A stretch of DNA of 64,000 nucleotides from Marasmius tenuissimus (Eukaryota > Basidiomycota > Agaricomycetes > Agaricales > Marasmiaceae), in the NCBI GenBank assembly GCA_029532415.1, contig JAQOTA010000071.1, positions 1,364,001 to 1,428,000 on the forward strand, in the 5' to 3' direction. A program made the position numbers and the translations under genes. Below the pieces are notes generated by a model. It searched no databases. It was given only the letters and a program-made list of their open reading frames with translations, and had not been told where the DNA came from. Shown here piece after piece: positions 33,517-45,661 of the stretch. Position 1 is the stretch's first letter, and each line of letters begins with the position of its first letter.

Positions 33517-34958
33517 ATGCAATGCCCTAAACTTTTTGCTCGTGCTTTTGGCGCGGAAAGGTTCTCTTTCCTCCAAGCTCGACAACTTCCACCTTACCGT
33601 GCCTTTGGAACGACATTGGCCTCGAGAAAAAGCAAGGATGCCGATCCAGACTCGCTGAAAACCAAGCCCAAGGCAAAAACAAACTTACGACGAACCGCTG
33701 CTGCCTCCCTGCCCATACGATCAAATCCAACACCGACTCGAAGCGAAATCCAAACCGTTTTCACTTTAACAACCTCGCAACGATACCTGCTCTCACGTCT
33801 CAAAAAGGATTTGAAAAATCCCCCCGAACACTCACGCATCTTCCATGAATCCTGGTGGGTACCAATGTGGTCCCCGGACGGAAATAAGAGGAAGGGAGAG
33901 ATTTTTGTGTTCGGGAATGGGAGTTTTGTGTGCTGGGGTCTAGAAGAAGAGGACGCTAGGAAATTTGCGAGTCAAGTGCTTGGACGCGTTCCTCTGTTTC
34001 AAATCGCGCCTTTGAAGGTTGCAGAGACGGAAGAGCTCGAGTTTGTTACAGATCCTTCGGAGTTGAGTGGTGCGTTGTAGTGGTCAATCTTTCGCGTTGC
34101 TAACGGCTGCCTTTAGGGAAACACGGCTACAGGGTGACTTGATCATTCTGGGGAAAGCATCTTCACCTAGCTCAGAGGATATACTGCCTAAGTCGTTACC
34201 GCCCATGGCTCTGCCTTCGGAAACCTTGCTGGCTAGATATGCATTCTCGCAGGCACTCTCTCGGTCTACGGCATTATCAGCTTTGGAGGTTTCGTTGAAC
34301 GACTACCTGTCTTCTATGGCGCTACTTCCCCATTCACTAGAAGAAACAGGGAAACCGGGAATGGGTCGCAAGGAACTCATCATGAAACTCGGCCAACTGA
34401 TGAAGTTCAGGCAGGGTCTGAACCTGAACAAGGAGAACTTTAGCGACGTGCCAGATTTCTACTGGGAAGAGCCAGAATTAGAAAGTAAGTGGCGCTCTTT
34501 GGCTGACCGGCAACGCGACTCACAGAAATGTCGTATAGGACATTTTAAGGCCATGAGCGACGCGTTAGAGATCAACAACCGGACTGACTCTGTCAACGAA
34601 AAGATCACTTATGCTGCCGAGGTCGGTCGAGAGAACTGGAGCCGTTCGTCCACAAATAACTGACTTGGGTCACATAGGTTCAATCCGTCTTGCGACAACT
34701 TCTTACTGAGGTCGGTACATACTCCTTTGGGTGAACCTGGAACTCATTCTTGTTGTCCCCGCCAGTCCTCAGGCCACCGGATGGAGTTGATAATTATCAT
34801 CCTCATCGCGGTAGAGGTAGTCATTGTGAGTAGTACAGTCATGTCTTCTACAACCTCTGACTGAAACTTTCGAACAGGCCCTCATCAGAGATGGCCCGGA
34901 GCTATGGGAGATGGTCCAAGGCAAGCATCCGAAAGAGGAGACCCCGAAAGTTGCATAG
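33517..34958 (+). CDS. RMND1/Rmd1-family (DUF155) mitochondrial protein
   Basis: DUF155 protein, related to human RMND1 (mitochondrial translation support) and yeast Rmd1. The N-terminus is basic and hydroxylated with no acidic residues at first (MQCPKLFARAF, then PYRAFGTTLASR), as in mitochondrial presequences. The DUF155 core follows: GEIFVFGNGSFVCWGLEEED, LQGDLIILG, ARYAFSQALSRSTALSALE, MGRKELIMKLGQLMKFRQGL and FSDVPDFYWEEPELE. The C-terminal single membrane helix has the typical HRMELIIIILIAVEV motif. Introns remove the frame breaks around 34050-34116, 34482-34535, 34622-34677 and later. The donor used after DPSE is GTTGAG, weaker than usual. Stop TAG is at 34956-34958. A matrix-facing, inner-membrane-anchored location is inferred from the presequence and helix. 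Confidence 0.88.
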
Positions 34959-35774
34959 TTTGTTGCGAAGGATGAACACGTCGTGGTCTTTGGTTACCCC
35001 CACTCTTGCTATTCTCAATGTATTCATAGACTGCCCCACTCCTGCTAAGCCCCGGTATAATGTAGTGCAATATAATGTGCTGAGTTTTAGGATACATCGG
35101 GAGAGTTGAGTCGTGTTCGATACACTGGTGTAAGTGTAACCGTGTAATGTACGCCTCTCGTCCTCTCGTTTGCCGCACGTCCAGATGCTTCTAGAATGGT
35201 GAATGGTCGCTTCGACTTTACTGAGCAGCTTGTTTACTTCGGAGTACCTCATTCATCGTCGTATCCTGTCATTTCACGTCTCGCACGTCTGGGGACTAGA
35301 GTTTGGAGGTAAGAGATAAGTTAGCAGCGTGTATGGGTGCCAACAGTCGGTCCACGCACGAGGGTATGTCGTGGGAGGCATCTCTGCAGATCTATATCCA
35401 AAGCTTTCACGTATCGGGGGGACAGCGACGACGAGAATTGGGCCTATGGCACCGACAACGCAAGAGTAGAAGATGGCTGGCTTTTCATGAGCCAATCGGA
35501 ACTGCGCGGGAATAATTTCAGAATTCATTCAGACAACCTGAAAGTTGAAGCAATACTGACCATATAGTTATACGACCTCCGGAAAGGTGAAAAGAGGGAC
35601 GCCATGGCTGACGAAAGAGGTGAAATACGGAGTTTGAGACTGAAGAGCTCTCCGCCGTCGTTGACCGGGCCCGACGCTGTAGCACAACAGGTGCAAACAA
35701 TTACCGTGACTCTTTGCATCACCACCACCTCCGCTACTTACCAAGTACTGCCGCTCCCTTCTATTTGATTCATC
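34959..35774. other. Intergenic region
   Basis: No supported gene; only short frames without homology on either strand. It should contain the SNU66 promoter at its right end. Confidence 0.5.
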
Positions 35775-38656
35775 ATGTCTATGGAAGAGAGCATCAGTTT
35801 GGAGGAAACCAACAAAATCCGTATCTCTTTGGGATTAAAACCCCTCACGGAAGATGGACCAAGCACAACAGACGACAAGGAGAAACAAGCTGAACAGAAC
35901 TATGCCAAACGACGGGAGCAGGAGGCGAAGGACAAGGAGGCAAAGTAGGCGTCCCCTCATATAATGGATATTCCACTCTGATTCACTTTCCTTTCCTCCC
36001 CGCTTACAGGAAAGTCGCTGACCGGATAGCCAAGTAAGTAACTCGATTCATTTCATTCTCTATTCCCTCACTTCTACTTCTTCCCTCTTTGGTCAGTCTT
36101 GGTGAAGCAACGGTGCTCATTGCCAACCCTCTTTTGATAGGGTGAGAAATCGACGCGAACTCAATGCCTCGCTGAAAGGCACAACTCTTGGTGATGCGGA
36201 CGGTGACGCAGACGACACGCTCAAATGGATCAAAAGGTCCAAGAAACGGGAGAAGGAGCTTGCGAAGAAGCGATTGGAGGAGTTTGATAAGCTAGACCAG
36301 GAGATACAACAGGAGTATACGGAACGTGAGTGTGGGTGGTCGAGATGCGTACAACTTTTAACTATCGTCTTCGTTACGTGTTTTAGGTGACCTTGAAGGC
36401 CTAAAGGTCAGCCATGACTTTGATGGCATGGACGACGGCGAGGCGCGTATACTTACGTTGAAAGATAGTCGGATTCTCGACAATGAAGGTACGAACTCGG
36501 GTTTTGTCGCCCGTCATTTGGTCTCACTTATTACTCACAGAGGACGAGTTGCAAAACGTGGAGATGGCGGAAGAGGAAAGGCGAAAGAAGAACCAGGACT
36601 TGAAGATCAAGAAGCGCGACTACACAGGTTACGACGACGACGAGTTTACCGAGGGAAACCAGGGGATGAAACGCTCCATTCTTGCCAAGTACGATGAAGA
36701 CATAGATGGGCCTCAGGAAACGGCAAGTGCTGTGTGTTTATGTCTGTGCAGCTATACTGACTCGAGATATAGGGATTCCGTCTGGGGAGTTCTGCTGTCT
36801 CCAAAAAGACTGCAAGAGAGGAAGAGAAACACGCTGCGGCGGCGTCCGTCAACAAGTCATTACTGTCGATAGACTACGCCAGTAAGCTCATGACTTCTCT
36901 CTCTCCCCTCTACTCGTGACCTGACCATTTTGCAGAGAATTTGGAAACGGCTGACTACCTGAAGGAAGGTGATGCTGGGTTCAAGAAATTCAAGAAGGTT
37001 CGTTCTTATTGGATCAACTGCGAATTTTCAAACTTATATTTCATTCTAGTCGAAGAAGAAACGTTCGTCCAGGCGCGCCCCCGCGGAACAAGAGCTCGCA
37101 GACGAGAACGACATGGAAGTTGAACAACAGCCTATCGTCCGAGATCTAAACGCCAACTTTGTGGACGACGATGAACTCCAAGCCGCTCTTGCGCGCTCGC
37201 GGCGGGCTAAACTCAACAAACACAAGAAGTTGAGCCCCGAGGGATTGGCGAAGAAAAGTGAGTTGTTTATCATTCTTCCCTCAAAGTAACATGACTCATT
37301 TACACCCCCCTAGTCGCCCAGCAAAGAGAGGAAGAAGAGGCCAAGCCGATAAAGATCGAAGACGACGTCAACATGGAGGACGGTGACGGCGAAGAATCCG
37401 GAGGGCTCACGTTCGATGATACGTCTGAATTTATACGGAACGTTGGCAACAATCCCATTGTCGTCAAGCGGGAGGTCAAACGGGAATCTGTGCCGCCACA
37501 GCGAGATGTCTCGATGGCTCCTGGTGACCAGGCTTTACATGAAGTGGAGGCTGGGGAAGTTCCAGTCAAAGACGAGGAGAATGAGGATGATGAGATGGCG
37601 ATGCTGAATGCGATTGAGGATGCTATCAAAAATACAGAGGCTGAAGAAGCTGAGGGTGAGGGAGATGCTGCTGAGGGAGATGGCGTTGGGACGTCCACGG
37701 AGCAGACGTTCAAGTCTGGTATGGCGTCTACCCTCAATATTCTTCGTCAGCAGGGCATATTAGCAGCCCCGTCTTCGGATTCGAAGGACAGGGAGAAGAC
37801 ACAGCTGCAACGAGATGTGTGGCTTGCTGAGCAGAGGAGGAAGGTCGCTCAGCGAGAATTAGAGAGGCTTCAAGCTCGTGGTGGAAACAAGGATCAGGCG
37901 ACTAGGGAGTACGAGAATCGCCTGCGAGAACAACAGGAAGCGCGGGACAACTTGGAGTCGTTCAAGCATTATAAGCCTGATGTCAACATCGTTTATTACG
38001 ACGAGCACGGTCGAGAGCTCACTCCGAAGGAAGCTTGGAAAGCCTTATCACACAAATTCCATGGAAAGGGTTCCGGAAAGATGAAGACTGAGAAGAGGTT
38101 GAAGAAGATCGAGGAAGAGAAGAAGCAGATGGCGATGGCGAGCGGTGACACGCCCTTAAGTATGAACGCGGCTTTCCAGCAACGACAACAGATGACTGGA
38201 CAGGCTCACTTTGTTCTGTCCGTCGGTAACCGAGGGTAGGTGTTTGGAATTCCTCACATATGGTATCGTCATGTTAACGATACATTTTCCAGTGCCGTGC
38301 CTCAAGTCGCGGACTTCATTGAAACCCAGCCGTTGTCCAAAGGCAAAACGGAGAAGATGAAGAAAAAGAAGGAATCCAAGGACGCGAAAGCCGCAATGGA
38401 ATCAGGCATTATGAACCTCCCTACCCCGATGGTTTCGCTGTCCAATGGTGGAAGTCCTGGACCTTCGGGCTTCACCTCTGCCGGTGGCTCTCCAGCACCC
38501 AGGGCTGGTTTCTCCAGGATTTCCTCTGCGGCTGAACCTTCCTCTCAAGGCGGTTCCCCTGCACCGGGCGAGCGTTCGAAAGTCGCGTTCGGTTTTGGAA
38601 CGAAACGAAAGGCAGGCGAAGAGCCTGCGGGTTCGCCACCTGCCAAACGCAGATGA
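35775..38656 (+). CDS. SNU66: U4/U6.U5 tri-snRNP component SNU66/SART1
   Basis: Nuclear splicing factor of the tri-snRNP; the human homologue is SART1. The N-terminus contains SISLEETNKIRISLGLKPL, the conserved SART1 start motif of the type bound by the ubiquitin-like protein Hub1. Highly charged coiled segments follow (LKWIKRSKKREKELAKKR), then HDFDGMDDGEARILTLKDS, KKRDYTGYDDDEF, SLLSIDYA and TADYLKEGDAGFKKFKK. The C-terminal conserved block holds FDDTSEFIRNVGNN, VNIVYYDEHGRELTPKEAW and LSHKFHGKGSGKMKTEKRLK. The chain ends in a Ser/Pro/Gly-rich tail and a KRKAGEE...PPAKRR basic motif. About nine exons; the first introns are very dense. It is convergent with the RNase H2A gene, with 101 bases between stop codons. 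Confidence 0.93.
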
Positions 38657-38757
38657 AATCGCCTCGTCACGAAACTTCATGAAAGGGAACATTTTAGGGT
38701 ATACTTTATTGTGTTTTTATAATGGCAAATCCAAGCACAAGAAGTGAGTTGCGCTTC

Positions 38758-40013
38758 TCAAAACGTTCCAATACTTCTGATACCCAACTCCTTTGTCAAC
38801 AAACAACGGTCTTTGTCCAGTCCTTGTCCACTTTGGAATGCTTTTTGGAGAGAAGCTTGGCCCTCGTCCATCCTGTGCGGTGAGAAGAAGGTTTGATTGA
38901 ACGCTCGGACATCGCAGGTTATGAGTGAACGAACGAACCATTGCACTTGATGCCCTTCCTTTTCCAGCAGTACCTTGACTGTGGTCCATGAAAACCTCAC
39001 GACCTTTGGGAAGCCGAAGGTAGGTTCCAGGGAGTTCTTGAGCCATGCTTGTGTCTTTGGGTCTGCGGGGTTTCAGAGTAAATATTGAGGGTTGTAGGAC
39101 TGGGTCGATGATGATGGACTAACCTGACGGGTATCCGGATCCAAGCTCTGTATCAGATGGGGTGTAGTCCGGTTCTTCATACGTCCACTCCTCAATGCAG
39201 GCATCTCGAGTCACTTTGGCGGCAACACTCGCTGCGCCGACGATCTTGAACTTGAAATCTGCCTTTGACTCCACTGTGAATTTGATACCGGGAAATTGTG
39301 ATGATAGGTACTGTTCGTATGTTGTTGTGTTTCCCAACGCGTCCACGTAGACCTGTAATGGTAGCTCAATGATCAGGTTTTCTCCCAAATTGTAGAGCGT
39401 TCGTACTTCTGACAGAACTATTCCTTTGGCTAGTACTTCCTTAATGAGCATGACCGTAGCCTCTTGAGACTGTCGGTTCAGGTTTGTCGGGGGTTTTTTG
39501 AGCATACCGCTCGAGATAGCTTGTGGGCTGATACCTGGCGATGAACGGTGTTATACCCGACAGAGTAGACGATAGACGCACCAGATTACCCTGACAGACC
39601 ACCCCAGATTCTCCTCGTCAGAGCACAGCGTCTTTAGTAGAGTTGAACGCGTCACGGCAGTCAGAGTCTTCGAATCTGACCCATTCACCGTCAGTAACGA
39701 GAAACGTGCAAACTCATGGACAGATTTCCTGCACACCTGCGAATCCCAAGCCCTCTAGATCCTCTGTATACGATTCTGGACAGTATGCAATCCCATAAAC
39801 AAGTGGACCGAGTACTGGTCCTCTACCAGCTTCGTCCACGCCCAAGATGTAAGGGCCTTCTGCGGTGGGTGTCGGTGAGTGGTAGGTGTACGACTGTGTC
39901 AACGGTGTCGACGGTCCTGGGGCTGATGGAACTGGTTCGTGCTCTTGTTGTTCTTGTTCTTGAATGTCTGCAGCAGATTGAGGAGACTCTGCTTTGCGCT
40001 TGCCTTTCGACAT
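38758..40013 (-). CDS. Ribonuclease H2 catalytic subunit A
   Basis: Type 2 RNase H that cleaves RNA of RNA:DNA hybrids and single ribonucleotides in DNA. The N-terminal about 45 residues are disordered ([16 protein letters not shown]). The catalytic domain starts at [20 protein letters not shown], holding the DEAGRG active site. ADSKTLT follows, then VYVDALGN, and [21 protein letters not shown] with further catalytic acids nearby. The C-terminal part shows SGYPSGPKTQAWL and [20 protein letters not shown]. The last exon encodes the end [10 protein letters not shown]. Several introns, including one that splits the Trp codon of QVQW. All active-site motifs are intact, so the subunit should be functional with the H2B and H2C partners. 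Confidence 0.93.
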
Positions 40014-40481
40014 TGTGGTTGGTGGTCAAGGAACGTTGATTCGCTGTACATTGTTTACGCGTTCGTGTTGTTTGGCACCGGGCCGCATCTCCGTTTATAA
40101 ATCCGAGAGTCTGGGTCAGTCCGACGAAACTTTTCTAACACAGCACTTGTTCATCAATCATTAATCAGGTGCTTCAGTATCTAGAGGTACGGTATTGATT
40201 TATCACTATCGCGCCTTTCTTACTACCGAGGAGCCCTTAGGATACCCAGCAAACAAGAAAGTAGGAATACTTATGACAATCTCGTCAGTTTAAACTTGGC
40301 CGTCCCGGGTGCTCAGCATGGGAATTCGGAGACTTGTTGGCAGTGGTGCTTGTATGGGAACAGATGTGGAGAGATAGGGATTCCAAGTCGCTAGTGTAGC
40401 AAAGGCATCTATATTGGAGCATAATGTAGAGGAGTCATGTTAGCGGCGTTCCGTCGTTCCGTGTATTGTAATCCAATTCGT
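40014..40481. other. Intergenic region
   Basis: Upstream of the RNase H2A gene and 3' flank of the DUF1275 gene. No gene recognised. Confidence 0.5.
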
Positions 40482-41531
40482 CTATTTTGCGGAATTCTTC
40501 ACCTGTTTCGCAGGCACAAACAGCCAAGCGAATGTGATGAGGATCCTGAATCCGACACCGATTCCGAGAGTACCCGCAGAGCCAATCTGTCCAAGGATGG
40601 CACGAGAGACGAAAGCCCCAATAAAGAGGGATCCTGCGGCCATGAGCTTGTGATCTCGAGTTATGACTTTTCGCTTAAGGTTGAAAAGGCTTGGATCCGT
40701 CATGAGTTCGACCCATACAGTGGTCAGTACGACTAGATGAGGTGATCTCAGCAATCCAAGACCGGATACACAAGAGAATTATTAGAGCTCACCCGTCGTA
40801 GTAAACTGGGTGTTCAGCCTTTTGCCCTGAATTCCTTGTACACCCAAGCTGGCGCTCATGAAGACGATAGCCGCAAATGAAAGGAAGTTGGTCCATGCCG
40901 GGTCCCCTCGTTCATCTGCGATGGCAGGCGATCCACTCTTCCATATCGTCAAAGCTGCAGCCATGGTGAGCAGTGCTTGTATAAAAGTGCCGATGCACAA
41001 CCACAGTCGCTTCTGAGCTCCGATATGATCTCCCCATCGACCGAAGAAAGCTCCGACATTGAAAGCGATGAGAGATGCGAGAGCTTGTTGATCAGCGATG
41101 TGGAAGCTTGTGTCCCTGCTTCCGGGAGGGCCTTCGAACAGTCTAGCAAGAGCCACTGCGAGCTGGATAGAGGAATGAGGGAACTGTTTGAGCTATAATT
41201 CAATCCGTTATTTTTTCGCGTCGCACCTGAATGAAGTTTCCAGTCTGGAACCCACACCAAACGAAGATGGCAGAAAAGCAGACTGCATCCCTGTAAGGCG
41301 ATCTCGATGAGGAGGGGCCGCAAGATATGAAAAAAGGACTTACATGAACCCTGTCATAAAGCAGAACGCTGCCAAAGGTACCGTACATTGCTGAGGATCA
41401 ACATCCTGTTGCAAATGTTGCAGGAACGACGATATTTTGTTCCTGGGTGCCGCGGGGAGAGTAGTTGGTGCCACTCCTTGCTCTACGTCGGATTTTCTTT
41501 CTATTTCCGGAGTTGCCACAGGCGTCGACAT
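40482..41531 (-). CDS. DUF1275 (YoaK-like) membrane protein
   Basis: Multi-pass membrane protein of the DUF1275 family, found in bacteria and many fungi; function unknown. The start is MSTPVATPEIERKSDVE, a hydrophilic N-terminus. Membrane segments follow: VPLAAFCFMTGFMDAVCFSA with the typical Gly-Phe-Met/Tyr-Asp motif, IFVWCGFQTGNFIQLAVALA, a long helix LASLIAFNVGAFFGRWGD, LWLCIGTFIQALLTMAAALT, NFLSFAAIVFMSASLGVQGI with the family motif GIQGKRLNTQFTTT, VVLTTVWVEL, and a last pair LMAAGSLFIGAFVSRAILGQ and FRILITFAWLFV. Four short exons on the minus strand; stop at 40482. The exon joins restore the conserved FQTGNFIQ/LAVALARLF stretch. Confidence 0.87.
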
Positions 41532-41908
41532 TGGGGTATACGATTAGAGGAAAGAAAAGAGAGAGGGAGAGAAAGGTCTATGGGAAACACTGGACTCCCT
41601 GAGGTTGTAAGACCCGGAGACAGAAAACTGTCATGATGGTAACCTATCGAATTCACTGCCAAGTGCCAAGGAGTAAGCCGGCAGATTTTCCGGCAAAGAA
41701 GGGAAAAGGATATTCCAGGCTCCAGCCCAGCGCCTCCCAGCGCAGCCTTTTGAGTCTTGACTGTCTTCAAGTACTTAGTTGAACGTTGGCGTTGACTTCA
41801 ACAAACCTTTTGTGTTACAGGAAGTGATAAGAAAAGACATCTAAGAATATCTACAGCGTTTCGACCTAAATAACACCAGACCATGCTGATGACCTCGCTT
41901 CTTCAACT
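41532..41908. other. Intergenic region
   Basis: DUF1275 upstream region and 3' flank of the small secreted protein gene. Nothing else seen. Confidence 0.5.
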
Positions 41909-42751
41909 CTAAAAGCCGGACCGAGCGCCCTGAGCGGCAAAGTACGCATTCTCAACGGAGGCGGGGGAGCTCCTGTCGTCCCAGTTACTGCCCTGGGCAA
42001 CTACGGTACTCTTTCCAACGTCGGAACCAGTGAAACCTAGGGGATGCGAGAGTTAGGGAAGGCGACGGCAAGTGATCATAAGTTACTCACCGAGGTCATT
42101 AGTGGACAAAGACCCGTCGCTCTGGACGATACTGCCAAAGTGATCAGCCACTGCACTGTCAAAGCCAACCTGGTGAGAAGAGTGGCGTCTCAAGTCGTTG
42201 TAGAAGTTGCCAAGCGAGGCGTGGAATTGAGAAAAAACTATGAAGGTGAACGGGAACGTTTGATAAACTCTCTACCGCAAGAAAACGAACTCGGAGCACG
42301 TACCGATCGTCTGCGTCTCCACTTCACATATCTGCTCAGTGATGATCCTAAGTAGCACATAGATGGTAAGTCTGGGACTAGAACGGGTCGCGGCACAGTG
42401 ACAAACCTCTTCGCCATCTCCTGTAGAACGACCAGACGTTGTTGAATAACCTCGACGGCTTGCGTGCGGCAAACTAGTTGACGTTCTTCGACGACGACTT
42501 GATCGAAGCGAGCGTGGGTGAAGTCGTTGACTCCGTAGAAGTTGTCGAAGTGGTCCAAGGAGGCAAAGCCGCCCCAGCGAGTGAAGCCTCGTGCAGCTGG
42601 GGAAGGAAGAAAAGAGTTAATCTTTTACGGCGATAACACAAGGGAGCTTGAAGGAGTACTCACCTATGGATGGCTTCGCGACGGGGGAAGCGGCCACAGT
42701 AAGAGCAAAAGCAGCAATGGCGACGAATTGGACGACGAATTTGGAGAACAT
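41909..42751 (-). CDS. Small secreted protein of an uncharacterised Agaricomycete family
   Basis: About 200 residues in five short exons. The N-terminus is a signal peptide (MFSKFVVQFVAIAAFALTVA). The mature part has TRWGGFASLDHFDNFYGVND, EERQLVCRTQAVEVIQQRL, ITEQICEVETQTI with two well-spaced cysteines, RRHSSHQVGFDSAVADHFGS and TNDLGFTGSDVGKSTVV, ending in YFAAQGARSGF. Similar small secreted proteins without known function occur in mushroom genomes. A TATAAAAG lies about 220 bases upstream, which suggests a strong promoter. The function is unknown; secretion and the paired cysteines fit an extracellular role. Confidence 0.8.
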
Positions 42752-44441
42752 TCCGGTACTGAAGGCGAAGGACAGCTCAGTCAGAGTCGGTGTGTATGAA
42801 GATAAACATACAGACCTTGGGTGAAATTGAGTAGATTGTAATAATAAAAGGTTGAAAACTGGAAAGACTTGAACGAAAAGAGAGGATTTGGCAACCGGGC
42901 CAGTGGAAGAGGTCTGAAGGAGAAATTACAAAGTCGAAGCAATGATGAAGGAACCAGCTGGAAAGGAGCTTTTATAGGTTTTCTCTTCTGGTGTAGCGGT
43001 GTACCGTCGAAAAAGGTTTCTTGCTATTCCAGAGGTTTGGGTTGACGTTGACATTTCGTGGGCGCACTTGACTACGCTTTCCTGGTGTCAGCGACACGAT
43101 GTCGAAGCTGAAGTTGCGGGTCATTCTGAATCAAATCTGTGTTTGGAACACGCTGCTTTCCGTTAGTGCTAGTGATGGGATGTCCATCCCTCAAGTTCGA
43201 ATTGGTGGGCGTAGTCTATAGAAGAGATAGAGGTTGCTGACAAGCAAGACCACTATCAGCAAGGAGAATACCGTTCATGAGAAAAATAGCGAGGGTGCAA
43301 GGTCAGTCATAGGTCCAACTTTGGGACTGTGAAGTTATGTGCAGCAGCTTTCTGGCGCAGGATAGTCCAGAAACCCTTGAACTTGCACGAATCCGAAAAA
43401 TGCCATCCATTGCCGCCCGACCAGTGCCAGTGATCGTCCCGCCGTCAGTAATACGAATCGGAAAGTGACATACAGTAGTGCTCAACAAGCGGCATAAACG
43501 ATTACTGTCCAAAATCTGGATGGCAGCCTTCTTGATGGACTGGTAAAATGAACTTCCTTCGGGCGCCCACTGACGGTCGTACAGAGACCCCAGGGGCCAG
43601 GTTGCACATTGCGCGATCATTGATTCCGACTAGAGCTGCCAATTTGTGTCGACCAAAGACATACATATATGCAACGTGCCCGTGCATGAGTACGCCAGAC
43701 CAAAGCGGGAAGAAATCGAGTGTGTCTCATCTGTGCGAAGGAGTTAGACGGACACTGCGGCTGAACGACGTTGAACGTCTCTGATGCTCGCCGTGAAGAC
43801 GAAGATTCCCGATTCCCTGTCAACTTCAAGGGCTTTCTCGTCGGAGTCATGGCGGGATTGCGTGCTGTAGAAGAGTTCAATATACACGCGTCGTTCTCGA
43901 AGCTGCGAACGATACACGAACCTAGCGATCAAGAATCGACAAACCCGTGTGCATGTCAAGTAGAATCCTTACGTTCACTGATATGCGCCAAAATTGAATA
44001 TTGATGTACCAGACGGGTTCGAGTCGAAATTTCTGGCCATTTCTCGATGATAAGTATAGATACTCACAAAGTATGTAATCAAAGCGAGGAGAAATGAGAC
44101 AGATCCAAGCAAACCCATTGAAGTTCATTGTGGCGGGAGAAATGGCCATGCATGGTGGTAGAGGTCAAGTTGCATTACTATTACGGTAATTTGCCAGCTC
44201 AGGCGGCCCGCCCTTCCCCAGTCTCCCAGTCTCTCAGTCTTCAACCACCACCATCTCTTGATCGCTCACCAAGCACCTTCATTCGATCCTCGAAGGCCTC
44301 TTGCATGCCCAAATTTTGAGATAAATCAGTAGGAAGGAGAGAGAAAAGTGCGTATACCTATTGTTCTGGTCGCAACTCGGATGTAATTCAAATTGACACC
44401 TCCAGTTCCCCACGCGTTCTCGCGCGTTTCACTCAACTGTC
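42752..44441. other. Gene-poor region with a possible decayed gene on the minus strand
   Basis: Between 43303 and 44145 the minus strand has several open segments (for example one with LWSGVLMHGHVAYMYVFGRH). An intron-like GTGAGT...CCAG follows a hydrophobic start, but I could not assemble one continuous frame or name a family. It may be a broken gene or chance. The right end holds the PER1 promoter. Confidence 0.35.
42970..42976 (-). promoter_or_regulatory. TATA box of the small secreted protein gene
   Basis: TATAAAA on the minus strand about 220 bases before the ATG at 42749-42751. The distance is long, so a long 5' leader is implied. Confidence 0.5.
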
Positions 44442-45587
44442 ATGGAGGTCAAGGCATTCCAATTCTTTATCATCCTATCATTGGTCCTATCGGTCTTTGC
44501 GTCTGCAGGAGACCGTTCCTCCGATTTCCATCGCTGCCTATTTCGCTGCAAAGTTGCCCAATGCGACATAGCTTCACCAGCAACGCTCTCAATCCCATTA
44601 CGGCTGACTCAATGGACGTGTTTGGACAACTGCAAGTATCACTGCATGCATGATATTACCACTGTGGACGTGGACAAAGGGGAACCCATGCTCCAATACT
44701 ATGGGAAATGGCCGTTCTGGCGGTTCGCAGGCATGCAGGAGCCTGCTTCCGTTCTCTTCTCTTTGCTTAACCTGTGGGCACACGTACGGGGGTTCTCAAA
44801 AGTGCGAAAAGAAGTACCCGATCTTCATCCTTTGAAGAGGTACTTCCTGATCTGGTCTGCTGCCAGTGTCAATACATGGGTATGGTCGGCAGTGTTTCAT
44901 ACCAGAGGTGCGTCGTACTTGCATTGGCACCATTGCTGTTAACTAACACTTACTCGTATGAATACCAGATACACCTTTCACGGAGAAACTCGATTATTTC
45001 TCGGCGGCCCTCACCATTTTTACTGCGCTGTACTTCACTTCAATTCGAATTTTCCACTTGTACACTCCCAACCAAAGCCGCCTCACGATGAGGAACAGAA
45101 TCTACGCCGCGAGCAAGCGGTTGAAAGCTTGGACATTCGTATGCGTACTGGCGTATGCTGCACACGTCTCATATCTCACCTACCTCCCTCGGTTCGACTA
45201 CACGTATAATGTCGTGTTCAACCTTGTCATCGGCCTGACACACAACGCTCTATGGCTCCTGTACTCGTTGCCGTCATCTCTATCCCTCATCAGAAGATAC
45301 CCGAACCGACCCAAGTCTTACAGGCCATCGTTCGTCAGCAACGCGTTCTATCTCGTGTTATTTACGACAGCCGCAACAGCACTGGAATTGTTCGACTTCC
45401 AGCCGGTAGCTAGGATGATTGATGCACACTCATTATGGCATCTTTGCACAATACCCATAGCGGCGTATTGGTACCGCTTTTTGGTACAAGATGCGCTCGA
45501 CGACTCGTGGAGAGAGCAACGCGTGAGTGACTTCGTCTCATCGCAAGCGTTTCAAACCGAACTGAGATCCAGATGTTTGAGCCCTAG
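44442..45587 (+). CDS. PER1: PER1/PGAP3 GPI-anchor remodelling protein
   Basis: ER-membrane protein needed to remove the sn-2 acyl chain of GPI anchors before fatty-acid remodelling. It starts with a signal peptide (MEVKAFQFFIILSLVLSVFA). A Cys-rich lumenal part follows, with GDRSSDFHRCLFRCKVAQCD and WTCLDNCKYHCMHDITT. QYYGKWPFWRFAGMQEPASV, the family hallmark, comes next, then about seven membrane segments including WVWSAVFHTRDTPFTEKLDY and the late His motif DAHSLWHLCTIPIAAYWY. One clear intron (44911 to about 44968) splits the Asp of TRDTPF. The C-terminus probably splices after WREQR to a short last exon ending at 45587 (or 45593); without it the frame would run on to 45759. It could act on the GPI proteins encoded at 10432-13095 (inference). 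Confidence 0.9.
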
Positions 45588-45661
45588 ACTTGATATAACT
45601 GGTGGATATCTCTGTACAAATGTAATTAATCGTAAATGGACAATACTTTTTGAGGCAGATG

